Assembly: GCA_964501915.1 (NCBI GenBank)
Contig: CAZCVP010000007.1
Coordinates: forward strand, 1 to 64,000
Source: CAYFPX01 sp964501915
Lineage (GTDB): Bacteria; Myxococcota_A; UBA796; CAJQPC01
Length of the DNA stretch: 64,000 nt
Direction of reading: 5' to 3'
Below the pieces are notes generated by a model. It saw only the letters and a program-made list of their open reading frames with translations. It did no database searches and had not been told where the DNA came from. Made by a program: the position numbers and the translations under genes. Positions 1-8,056 of the stretch are shown one piece after another. Numbering within the stretch: the stretch's first letter is position 1; each line of letters begins with the position of its first letter.

Positions 1-2
1 AC

Positions 3-1637
3 CACGACGGCGTCGGGTTCGGCTTCGGCGACCCGGCCCGGGGGGGCGAGTCCTGCTTGGCGGGCGCTGGCTACGTCTCCGACTGCACCGACTGCGACGA
101 CACCGACGCCGCCGTCAACCCCGACGCCGAGGAGATCTGCAACGGCCTGGACGACGACTGTGCTCCGGCGACCTCCGAGGACGGCAAGGTCAGCTTCGTG
201 ACGCCGGGTGGCGTCACCGGCGACGTGACCGCCAGCTTCCGCTCGGGCGGCGGTGGCCCGACGACGGTGACGGCGAGCGCACCCGGGGCCTACCACCTGT
301 GCGCCGGGACCTACGACGCGGTGCTGGAGATCAGCGCCGACGTGGAGGTCGTCGGACGGGAAGGCGCCGACGTGACGACGCTGTCGGGCGGCGGCGCGGC
401 CACGGTCGTGGGCATCGCCGGAGACGGGCTCACGGTGCGCCTGGAGGGGCTCACGCTCACCGGCGGCCAGGGGTCCTTCGACGTCCTCGACCTCGGCACC
501 GGCGTGCTCGGCGGGGGCGGCGTCCACTGCGAAGGACGCAGCAGCCTGGAGATCGTCGACAGCCGCATCGAGGGCAACGCCGCCTTCGACGGAGCGGGCC
601 TGCACAACGAGGACTGCGACACCTCGCTGGACGGGAGCACCCTCTCGGACAACACCGCCGAGAACGCCGGCGGTGGACTGATGATCGTCGGCGGCACGGT
701 GACGCTGACCGACGCCTTCGTCCGCGACAACACCGCGGGCTCCGCGGGCGGGATCTACGTGGGCACCCTGGCCGACGACTACCCCTCGGCGGTGACCCGC
801 GACGGGGTGGTGGACCTGGTCGACACCCTCGTGGACGGCAACCAGGCCAGCGTCTACGGGGGGGGCCTGGTGGTCGACTCGGCGGGCGAGGCGACCTGCA
901 CCGGGTCATTTGCTGGCGACGCGGGCTTCACCAGCAACACTGCGCTCGCCGGGGGTGGCGTGGTGGTGGCCGACGCTCTCCTCGTGGCCGACACCTGCGA
1001 CATGGGCAGCGACGCCACGGGCGACAACAACTCGCCCACGGACTTCTTCGAATTCGAGGCCGACTACGGCGCCAACGCCACCTTCCGCTGCGACGGCGAC
1101 GGCTGCCAGTACACCGGCGCCACCGTGGCCGACCTCGCCGCCGGCGACCTGCTCGTCACCGAGGTCATGCAGAACCCCGCCGCCGTCGACGACGACCTCG
1201 GCGAGTGGTTCGAGGTCTACAACGCCTCCGGGGTCGACGTGCTGCTGACCGACCTCGAGGTCCAGGACGCCATCTCGGACCGCTGGGTGGTCGCGGACTT
1301 CCTGGTGGCCCAGGCCGGCTCGATCCTGGTCTTCGGCCCCAACGAGGACTCGGGCACCAACGGCGGCGTGTCCCTCGATCTGGCCTATGACCGGGGCGAC
1401 CTCACCCTCGGCAACTCCTGGGACGAGCTCTACCTGGTCTACGACTACTCGATCATCGACGACGTGGAGTGGGACAACGGCGTGGACTTCCCGGACCCCG
1501 CCGGCGCTTCGATGAGCCTGGACCCGGACTTCATGAGCCTGACGGGCAACGACGACGGCGCCAACTGGTGCGAGGGGGCCTCCAGCTATGGCGACGGCGA
1601 CCTGGGAACCCCCGGAGCCGCCAACGACGAGTGCTGA
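3..1637 (+). CDS. Secreted beta-helix / lamin-tail domain protein (5' end outside window)
   Basis: The frame is open to the left edge, so the true start lies outside the window; the first in-frame candidate start is a TTG at 57. Near the beginning is a MopE-type aspartate-rich motif (CDDTDAAVNPDAEEICNG followed by LDDDC), a putative metal-binding motif common in Myxococcota surface proteins. The middle is rich in Gly, Asn and Asp, with spaced GGG and N-x-A motifs typical of right-handed parallel beta-helices. The last third (about 366-500 residues after the TTG) resembles a lamin-tail domain (LLVTEVMQNP, then GEWFEVYNAS). The protein ends in GTPGAANDEC and carries no C-terminal sorting tail. 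It is probably exported. Its function is unknown; a structural or adhesive role is an inference. Confidence 0.75.
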   Translation, partial: HDGVGFGFGDPARGGESCLAGAGYVSDCTDCDDTDAAVNPDAEEICNGLDDDCAPATSEDGKVSFVTPGGVTGDVTASFRSGGGGPTTVTASAPGAYHLCAGTYDAVLEISADVEVVGREGADVTTLSGGGAATVVGIAGDGLTVRLEGLTLTGGQGSFDVLDLGTGVLGGGGVHCEGRSSLEIVDSRIEGNAAFDGAGLHNEDCDTSLDGSTLSDNTAENAGGGLMIVGGTVTLTDAFVRDNTAGSAGGIYVGTLADDYPSAVTRDGVVDLVDTLVDGNQASVYGGGLVVDSAGEATCTGSFAGDAGFTSNTALAGGGVVVADALLVADTCDMGSDATGDNNSPTDFFEFEADYGANATFRCDGDGCQYTGATVADLAAGDLLVTEVMQNPAAVDDDLGEWFEVYNASGVDVLLTDLEVQDAISDRWVVADFLVAQAGSILVFGPNEDSGTNGGVSLDLAYDRGDLTLGNSWDELYLVYDYSIIDDVEWDNGVDFPDPAGASMSLDPDFMSLTGNDDGANWCEGASSYGDGDLGTPGAANDEC

Positions 1638-1673
1638 CCGCAGTCAGGGTCGCCCGGATAGGAGGGCCGCCCG

Positions 1674-4466
1674 ATGACGTCGCTGCTCACCCTCCGCATC
1701 AACGGCGAGGACCACCACACGGCGGTCCCGCAGCACTGGACCCTGCTCGAGGCCCTGCGCTACGAGCTGGACCTGACCGGCTCCAAGCAGGGCTGCGACA
1801 AGGGGGACTGCGGCGCCTGCACGGTGCTGCTCGAGGGGGAGCCCGTCCTGAGCTGCTGTGTCCTGGCCCACGCCGTCGGCGAGCGCGAGGTCACCACCAT
1901 CGAGGGACTCGCCACCGCCGAGGGGCCGGATCGGCTCCAGCGGGCCTTCGACGTGTGCGGAGCGCTCCAGTGCGGCTTCTGCCAGCCGGGCATGATCGTC
2001 AGCGCTCGGGCGCTGCTGGACGAGGACCCCCAGCCCGACGACGACCGGATCCGGGCCGCCCTGGGCGGCAACCTCTGTCGCTGCACCGGCTACACCAAGA
2101 TCCTCGACGCCGTGAAGCTGGCGGCCAGCGACAACCCCCTCGCCGGCCCCCGGGTCGCCACCCGCTACGGGGAGCCGGCGGATGGCTTCCTGGTCATCGG
2201 GGCTCCCGGGCGCAAGGCCGACAGCATCGCCAAGGCCACCGGCGCCGCCCGCTACACCGACGACCTCAGCCTGCCGCGCATGGCCCACGGCAAGATCCTG
2301 CGCTCGCCGCACGCCCACGCCCGCATCCGCAGCATCGACACCTCGAAGGCAGAGGCGCTGGACGGGGTCTACGCCGTGATGGTCGGTGCGGACCTGCCCC
2401 GCACCTACTGCATCATCCCCTGGACCCCGGACGAGTCGGCCCTCGCCGTGGACAAGGTGCGCTACGTCGGCGATGGCGTGGCCGCGGTCGCGGCCCGCGA
2501 CGAGGACACGGCCAACCTCGCCCTGACGCTGATCGAGGTCGACTACGAGGTGCTGCCCGCGGCGGTCGAGCCCGCCGCCTCCCTCGCCGAGGACGCCCCG
2601 CTGATCCACGAGCGCTCCTGGCGCGGAGAGCCCCGCCTGGACAACGTCTGCAAGACCGTGAGGCTGGAGTTCGGCGACGTGGACGGGGGGCTCGCCGAGG
2701 CCGCCGCCGTGGTGCGCGACACCTGGCACTACGAGGGCTCGACCCACGCCCCCATCGAGCCCCACTGCGCCCTGGCGAGCTGGGACAGCGACGGCCGTCT
2801 CACGCTGTGGAGCGCCACCCAGGTCCCGCACTACCTCCACCGCATCCTGGCCCAGGTGATGGACCTGGACCCGGTGTCGATCCGAGTCATCCAGCCCCAC
2901 CTCGGGGGGGCCTTCGGCGGCAAGTCGGAGCCCTTCGACCTGGAGTTCTGCGCCGCCTGGCTGTCGCGCGAGGCCGGCCGGCCGGTGAAGATCCTCTACA
3001 CCCGCGAGGAGGTCTTCTACAGCCACCGCGGGCGTCACCCCATGGAGCTGGAGCTGGCGGTCGGGGCCACCGCCGACGGACGGCTCACCGCGGTCGAGAG
3101 CGACGTCCTCATCGATGGCGGTGCCTACCACTCCTTCGGGCTGATCACGACCTACTACTCGGGTCAGCTCCTCACCGGTCCGGTGGACCTTCCCGCCTAC
3201 CGCTTCCGCAGCCGCCGGGTCTACACCAACAAGCCCTGCTGCGGCCCCAAGCGGGGACACGGCTCTGTGCAGCCCCGCTTCGCCTTCGAGTGCGCCCTGG
3301 ACGAGCTGGCCGAGAGACTCGAGCTCGACCCGATGCAGATCCGCAGGCTCAACGCGCTGGAGTCCGGTGCGGTGACGGTGAACGGCCAGACGGTGCCCTC
3401 GACCGGACTGGTGGAGTGCCTCGACGTGGTGGAGGCGGCCAGCGGCTGGAGGGAGCGCTGGGGTCGGCTGCCGCGGGGTCGTGGCCTGGGGGTGGCCTGC
3501 TCGATGTACATCTCGGGCACCGCCTACCCGATCTACCCCAACGAGATGCCCCAGTCGGGTGTGCTGCTGCGGGCGGACCGCTCGGGGAAGATCACCGTCT
3601 TCGCCGGCACCTCCGACCTCGGCCAGGGCTCCTCCGGCATGCTGGCCTACGTGGTCGCCGAGGAGACCGGTGTGCGGCCCGACGACATCCGCGTCGTGGC
3701 GGCGGACACGGACCTCACGCCGGTGGACCTCGGCGCCTACTCCAGTCGCATCACCTACATGGCGGGCACCGCTGCCCAGATCGCTGGCCGGGCCCTGCGG
3801 GACAAGATGGTCGCCGCGGTCGCCGAGGCCTGGGAGGTCCCCGCCGAGCAGGTCGGTGTGGCGCTCGGTCACTACTACGACCGCTCGCGCCCGGGCCGCA
3901 CCGTCACCACCCGCGACGCCCTGGTGCTCGCCGAGTCCCGGTTCGGGACCCTGGGGCTGTCCGGCGAGTACGTCACCCGCGAGGTCGGCGGGGACTACCG
4001 GGGCGGGGCCATCGGTGCGTCTCCGGCCTACTCCACCACGGCCCACGTGGTGGAGGTGGTGGTCGACGAGGCCACCGGCATCGTGACCGTGGAGCGGGTC
4101 TGGGCGGCCCACGACTGTGGCCGGGCCCTGAACCCCGTGCTGGTGGAGGGGCAGATCGAGGGCTCGGTCTACATGGGCTGGGCCGAGGCGATCATGGAGG
4201 CCCAGACCTACCGGGAGGGCGGGCTCCACGCGGGCCCCAACCTGCTCGACTACCGCATCCCCACCAGCGTCGAGACCCCGGACCTGGTCGCCCGGATCGT
4301 CGAGACCCTCGACCCCGGCGGACCCTACGGGGCCAAGGAGGCGGGCGAGGGGCCCCTGCACCCGGTCATCCCGGCCATCGCCAACGCGATCTGGGACGCC
4401 GTGGGCGTGCGCCTCCGCCGCATGCCCTTCACGCCCGAGCGGGTGCTGGCGGCACTCCAGGAGTAG
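1674..4466 (+). CDS. Molybdenum hydroxylase with fused [2Fe-2S] and molybdopterin domains
   Basis: This 930-residue protein belongs to the xanthine dehydrogenase/aldehyde oxidase family. Residues 1-150 hold both [2Fe-2S] clusters: the plant-ferredoxin type (CDKGDCGAC) and the alpha-helical type (CGFCQPGM, then LCRCTGY). From about residue 175 the large-subunit fold begins (GAPGRKADSIAKATGAARYT). It includes the cofactor loop GGAFGGKSEPF and ends with the conserved catalytic-glutamate motif GPYGAKEAGEG. No FAD domain is present and no FAD-subunit gene is adjacent, so the electron acceptor is unclear. Enzymes of this family hydroxylate aldehydes or N-heterocycles using water. The ATG is preceded by GGAGG at 1661-1665. 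The substrate cannot be read from the sequence. Confidence 0.93.
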   Translation: MTSLLTLRINGEDHHTAVPQHWTLLEALRYELDLTGSKQGCDKGDCGACTVLLEGEPVLSCCVLAHAVGEREVTTIEGLATAEGPDRLQRAFDVCGALQCGFCQPGMIVSARALLDEDPQPDDDRIRAALGGNLCRCTGYTKILDAVKLAASDNPLAGPRVATRYGEPADGFLVIGAPGRKADSIAKATGAARYTDDLSLPRMAHGKILRSPHAHARIRSIDTSKAEALDGVYAVMVGADLPRTYCIIPWTPDESALAVDKVRYVGDGVAAVAARDEDTANLALTLIEVDYEVLPAAVEPAASLAEDAPLIHERSWRGEPRLDNVCKTVRLEFGDVDGGLAEAAAVVRDTWHYEGSTHAPIEPHCALASWDSDGRLTLWSATQVPHYLHRILAQVMDLDPVSIRVIQPHLGGAFGGKSEPFDLEFCAAWLSREAGRPVKILYTREEVFYSHRGRHPMELELAVGATADGRLTAVESDVLIDGGAYHSFGLITTYYSGQLLTGPVDLPAYRFRSRRVYTNKPCCGPKRGHGSVQPRFAFECALDELAERLELDPMQIRRLNALESGAVTVNGQTVPSTGLVECLDVVEAASGWRERWGRLPRGRGLGVACSMYISGTAYPIYPNEMPQSGVLLRADRSGKITVFAGTSDLGQGSSGMLAYVVAEETGVRPDDIRVVAADTDLTPVDLGAYSSRITYMAGTAAQIAGRALRDKMVAAVAEAWEVPAEQVGVALGHYYDRSRPGRTVTTRDALVLAESRFGTLGLSGEYVTREVGGDYRGGAIGASPAYSTTAHVVEVVVDEATGIVTVERVWAAHDCGRALNPVLVEGQIEGSVYMGWAEAIMEAQTYREGGLHAGPNLLDYRIPTSVETPDLVARIVETLDPGGPYGAKEAGEGPLHPVIPAIANAIWDAVGVRLRRMPFTPERVLAALQE

Positions 4467-4539
4467 ATCCAGATCGCCTCAAGGCGGTCCGGACCCGTCC
4501 GTAGAGAGGGGTAGCCCCCCTTGGACGCCGGAGGTTGGG

Positions 4540-4662
4540 ATGAGCGAGCCCTCTCTGTCTTCGATCACCGGGCCCGAGCGCTCGTCCTTCCGAGACCTGG
4601 GCGTGATCCTCTTCTTCGCCCTCGTCTTCTGCGGCTTCGAGGCTCTCTGGGTCCTGATCTGA
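4540..4662 (+). CDS. Small 40-residue single-span membrane protein
   Basis: A short ORF begins at an ATG with GGAGG at 4530-4534, five bases upstream. It encodes 40 residues: a polar N-terminal half (MSEPSLSSITGPERSSFRD) followed by one hydrophobic segment from about residue 20 to the end (LGVILFFALVFCGFEALWVL). The stop lies six bases from the convergent lipoprotein gene at 4669. The good ribosome site and clean membrane segment argue that it is real. It could be a small accessory membrane protein of the upstream hydroxylase, 73 bases away, but nothing proves this. Homologues were not searched. Confidence 0.55.
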   Translation: MSEPSLSSITGPERSSFRDLGVILFFALVFCGFEALWVLI

Positions 4663-4668
4663 GCGCCC

Positions 4669-5400
4669 TCAGTCCGTCGTGCCGCTGTCGCTGTCGCCGT
4701 AGTCGACCTCGATCTCGCACAGCTCGGCGGTGAAGTCGCCGCTCAGGCTGCCTTCGTCGTCGTTGTCCCCCGGCTCCTTGAGGTCGACGTCGGTGAGGCT
4801 GACGAGCCAGGCGTCTTCGCCGGACTCGTCCAGCTCGACTTCGCCGTCCTCGGCGACCAGGGTGTCCACGGCGTCGTCCCAGTTGTCGTTGCCCTCCCCC
4901 TGGCAGTCCTCACCCAGGTCCGCCAGCGTGGCTTCGGCCGGGTCGGTCACGTAGTGGAGGAGGTTGAGCCCCGGTCCGGTCAGCTCGCCGAAGTCCTCCT
5001 CGCCGTCGTCGAACGTGCCGTCGCCGCCGGGGGTGATGGTCATCTCCCACTCGGTGTCGGGACGGGTCTCGAAGAGGGTCTCCAGGTCGGCGATGTAGGC
5101 GTCGCAGTCGTCCTGGTCGGAGAGGTCGTAGACCGTGTCGTCCATGATGAGCTCGGCCTGATCCTGGACGAAGGTCTGCTGGTCCTCGCAGGGCTCGCGC
5201 AGGTCGGTCAGCCAGAGGGTCTCGGTGACCACGGTCTGCCCGCCGGCGGACTCCGGCAGGTGGGTCGTCACCACGAGCCAGAGGGCGCCCCTGAGGGTCG
5301 GGTCCTCGGTCATGCCCTCGTAGGTGAGGGAGACGGAGGAGCAGGCGCCGAGGCCGCAGGCGGCCAGGGCGAGGAGGGCGAGGCGTGGAGTCCTTGTCAT
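4669..5400 (-). CDS. Lipoprotein of unknown function
   Basis: This 243-residue protein starts with a lipoprotein signal: positive N-terminus MTRTPR, a Leu/Ala-rich core and a lipobox (LGAC, Cys20, with Cys15 also possible). The mature part is very acidic, with several Asp/Glu clusters and a few Cys (PCEDQQ, DDCDAYI, DCQGEG) that could form disulfides in the periplasm. The C-terminus is low-complexity (DSDSGTTD). I recognise no domain. It faces the small plus-strand gene at 4540 and lies downstream of another lipoprotein on the same strand (5430-6155), 29 bases away, so the two may be co-transcribed. Confidence 0.7.
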   Translation of the reverse strand: MTRTPRLALLALAACGLGACSSVSLTYEGMTEDPTLRGALWLVVTTHLPESAGGQTVVTETLWLTDLREPCEDQQTFVQDQAELIMDDTVYDLSDQDDCDAYIADLETLFETRPDTEWEMTITPGGDGTFDDGEEDFGELTGPGLNLLHYVTDPAEATLADLGEDCQGEGNDNWDDAVDTLVAEDGEVELDESGEDAWLVSLTDVDLKEPGDNDDEGSLSGDFTAELCEIEVDYGDSDSGTTD

Positions 5401-5429
5401 GTCCGATGGCTAACCAGCCACGGACCGAC

Positions 5430-6155
5430 TCAGCGATACAGCGCGAAGGCCCGTGACTTGGGGCAGGTCGCGTCCGTTGGATCCCGGTAGAGGCTGAAGG
5501 CCTGGGCGTGCATCGCCTGGCCGGCCACGCTCAGGCCATCGCTGTCTCCCGGGTAGAGCTCGGCCGTGCCGTCGCCGGTGAGGAAGAGGTTGGTGGCCTG
5601 CCAGGCGCAGTCCCCGTCGACCGCGGTGCCGTAGGGGGTGCCCCAGTCCACCTGGAGGTCGCCGAGGTGCTCTTCGTCCATCCAGTCCGTCACCGCCTCG
5701 CTGTCGATGGCCAGGACCAGGCCCTGCGGGTCGCGCAGCAGGAAGGCCGCCTCGCCGTAGGAGAGGGTCAGGGCGGTCAGGGTGACCTCGGTGCCCAGCT
5801 CGATGCCCGGGTCGAGGCCGACGTTGTCGTCGTTGTCGTCGGTCAGGCGCCAGCCGAGGTACCAGGTGGCGCCCTCCCCATCGAGGATCTCGTAGACCTG
5901 GGCAGCACCGTGCTTGCAGTCGGCGAGCTCGTAGGCTCCCCACTGCTCGCTGCCCTTGAGCGTCAGCGTGCCGCTGACCTCGTAGAGCTCGTCGCGGATG
6001 GCGCAGTCCGGCGGCGCGGGCTCCTGCTCGGCGCTCGACGAGAGGCAGACCTCGGCGTAGCCCTTGCGCTGGAGGGTGTCCAGGGTGGTCGGGGAGCCAT
6101 GGGGCAGGGTGTCGGTGTCGCCGTCACAGCCGAGGAGCACGATCGCGAGCCACAT
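5430..6155 (-). CDS. Lipoprotein of unknown function
   Basis: The ATG at 6155 gives a 241-residue protein with a very short lipoprotein signal (MWLAIVLLGC, lipobox LLGC, Cys10). The frame stays open upstream, but that part is antisense to other genes and has no signal peptide, so I prefer this start. The mature protein is acidic and rich in Trp, Tyr and Gly (EGATWYLGWRL, WGTPYGTAVDGDCAW), suggesting a beta-rich periplasmic fold. It contains several Cys. No family is recognised. It is followed 29 bases later by the next lipoprotein gene and preceded by the GH36-like gene (stop at 6188), so it may belong to one leftward operon with it. Confidence 0.65.
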   Translation of the reverse strand: MWLAIVLLGCDGDTDTLPHGSPTTLDTLQRKGYAEVCLSSSAEQEPAPPDCAIRDELYEVSGTLTLKGSEQWGAYELADCKHGAAQVYEILDGEGATWYLGWRLTDDNDDNVGLDPGIELGTEVTLTALTLSYGEAAFLLRDPQGLVLAIDSEAVTDWMDEEHLGDLQVDWGTPYGTAVDGDCAWQATNLFLTGDGTAELYPGDSDGLSVAGQAMHAQAFSLYRDPTDATCPKSRAFALYR

Positions 6156-6187
6156 GCTGCGTTCTCCGCCTGGGGGTCGCGGCCAGT

Positions 6188-8056
6188 CTACCGTCCGCTC
6201 TCCCAGACCACGCCGGCGCCGGGCGCCAGGGACATCGTCGGGCCGTCTCCAGGGGCATCCCCCAGGATCGGCGCACCCGGCGGCCGGGGCACGTCGATCG
6301 TGTCCTCGCCGAGGTTCATCGTGACCACCGTGCCGTCGGCCAGCGCGTGGACCGGGGCGGCGCTGTCGTCGGGCAGGGCCAGCTCCAGCAGGGGACCCGC
6401 GTCGAGGCCGGAGACCGATGCCAGGGGGTCGGTGACCTCCACGGTCTGGCCTCGGGTCGCCAGCAGCGCCGGGTCCGTGGCGTCGGCGAGGCGGGCCGCA
6501 TCCAGGTCCAGCAGGCTGTCTCCGAGGAACCAGGCCCCGCCGCTGGCCACCTGGGCGGCCAGGGCACCCGTCACCTGGACCTCGTCGAAGGGGTCGCGGA
6601 TGAGCACCGGGTCCGGGTCGCTCCACCACCAGCGGCCATTGGCCCAGGACCGGGCCGCAGTGGACCGGCCCGCCCAGCGCAGGAAGGGGGCCTGCGGGTC
6701 CGGCCAGGCATCGAAGGAGATGTCGGCGCCGCTGCGGAAGGAGTCGAACCAGCCCACGCTGGAGAGCACCGGGGCCCCCGAGGCCAGCAGCCAGGTGTCC
6801 TCGCCGGCCGCCTCCCGCATCAGCCTCAGGGCCTCGACGTAGGCCTGGGTGCCGTTGATCGCTTCGTGGCGCAGGCCCTCCTGGGCGCCGGCGTAGAGGA
6901 AGTCGAGCTTGAGGTAGGTCCAGCCCTCGGCCACCAGCCGGGCGATCTCGGCCTGGAGCCAGGCCGCGGCCTCGGGGTGGGTCACGTCGAGCAGGGCGTA
7001 GTCGCCGGTGCCGAGGTTGGTGAAGGTGATCGGCTCGCCGTCGGCCTTGACCACCCACCAGTCGGGGTGGTCCTGCCAGGTGGTGGTGCTGCGGTCGACG
7101 TAGAGTGGCGCCAGCCACAGGCCGGGCCGCATGCCCGCGGCCTCGATCGACGCGGCCAGGCCGTCCATGCCCGAGGGGAAGCCCTCGTCCGCCGTCCAGT
7201 CCCCCCAGACCACCTGCCAGCCGTCGTCGACCTGGAAGACCTCCAGCACGCCGGTCTGCGCGGCCTCGGCCAGCTCGGCGAGCAGGGTGGGCTCGTCGAT
7301 CTCGGTGAAGTACTGGTACCAGCTCAGCCAGCCCGTCGGGGGCGTGCTCGAGACCGCGGGCACGCCCAGCTCTTCGAGGGTGAGGTCCGCGTAGTCGGCG
7401 AGCAGGCCCGCGGGGTCGCTGCCCACCTGGAGCCAGAGGGGGTCCAGGGTCAGGGGCTCTCCGGGGGCCAGCTCGTGCGTGCCTCCTCGGAGGCCCCAGG
7501 TGGCGATCAGCTCGTCCTCGGTGACGGCGACGTGGAACCTGGTCCGGGTCGAGCCGAGGGCGCCGAGACCGATCGACGCCCCACCGTGCTCGCCCAGCAC
7601 CGCGACCCACCAGGAGGTGCCCGGCTCCTCGCTGCGCACGTCGGTGCCGTCGCCATCGCCGCCGACCTCCGGCTGGCCCGCCTCGTCGAGGGTGGCCTCC
7701 TCGAAGGCCGTCACACCCGACCAGGACCAGGACTGGTAGCCCTGGCGCCACCAGGCGGGCTCGGCCGGGTCGCCGGGCAGGGACCAGGGGCCTCGCAGGG
7801 TGAGGCCCTCGAAGACCGCACCTTCGGCGCCGGCGGTCAGCGTGAGGCGGATGACCGGGGCGTCCTGGGCGTCCAGCTCCAGGGTCAGCTCTCCGGTTCC
7901 GTGGACCTCGGCCACCAGGCTCACCTCGCCGCAGTCGTCCTGGAGCAGGCTCACGCCCTGGTCGTCGAAGTCGTAGGACGGGGGCGCCGTGCACAGCTCC
8001 GTGCCTGTGTCCTCGGGCAGGGGACAGCCGAGCAGCAGCAGCCACAGCGGGGTCAC
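6188..8056 (-). CDS. GH36-type alpha-galactosidase-like lipoprotein
   Basis: This 622-residue protein has an N-terminal beta-sandwich region and a central TIM-barrel of the melibiase/GH36 type. Supporting motifs are GWLSWYQYF, the strand VFQVDDGWQ, and WTYLKLDFLYAGA, whose Asp matches the family nucleophile. SFRSGADISFD, late in the barrel, fits the acid/base region. It should hydrolyse alpha-linked galactosides or related glycans. The start is a GTG whose last bases form the stop of the upstream oligopeptidase gene (GTGA overlap at 8053-8056), so translation is probably coupled. The N-terminus MTPLWLLLLGC is a lipoprotein signal (Cys11). The enzyme would be membrane-anchored in the periplasm or at the surface. 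Exact substrate is unknown. Confidence 0.82.
   Translation of the reverse strand: MTPLWLLLLGCPLPEDTGTELCTAPPSYDFDDQGVSLLQDDCGEVSLVAEVHGTGELTLELDAQDAPVIRLTLTAGAEGAVFEGLTLRGPWSLPGDPAEPAWWRQGYQSWSWSGVTAFEEATLDEAGQPEVGGDGDGTDVRSEEPGTSWWVAVLGEHGGASIGLGALGSTRTRFHVAVTEDELIATWGLRGGTHELAPGEPLTLDPLWLQVGSDPAGLLADYADLTLEELGVPAVSSTPPTGWLSWYQYFTEIDEPTLLAELAEAAQTGVLEVFQVDDGWQVVWGDWTADEGFPSGMDGLAASIEAAGMRPGLWLAPLYVDRSTTTWQDHPDWWVVKADGEPITFTNLGTGDYALLDVTHPEAAAWLQAEIARLVAEGWTYLKLDFLYAGAQEGLRHEAINGTQAYVEALRLMREAAGEDTWLLASGAPVLSSVGWFDSFRSGADISFDAWPDPQAPFLRWAGRSTAARSWANGRWWWSDPDPVLIRDPFDEVQVTGALAAQVASGGAWFLGDSLLDLDAARLADATDPALLATRGQTVEVTDPLASVSGLDAGPLLELALPDDSAAPVHALADGTVVTMNLGEDTIDVPRPPGAPILGDAPGDGPTMSLAPGAGVVWESGR

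Noticed and set aside
4473..4492. Small hairpin (CGCC-TCAA-GGCG) after the fused hydroxylase
   Set aside because: Only four base pairs and no T-tract; too weak to call a terminator.
1469..4504. Very long overlapping reading frames in other frames and on the opposite strand of the Mo hydroxylase
   Set aside because: They are rich in Arg, Pro, Gly and Ala without motifs, as expected from 70% GC DNA with few chance stops. The hydroxylase frame has all catalytic motifs.
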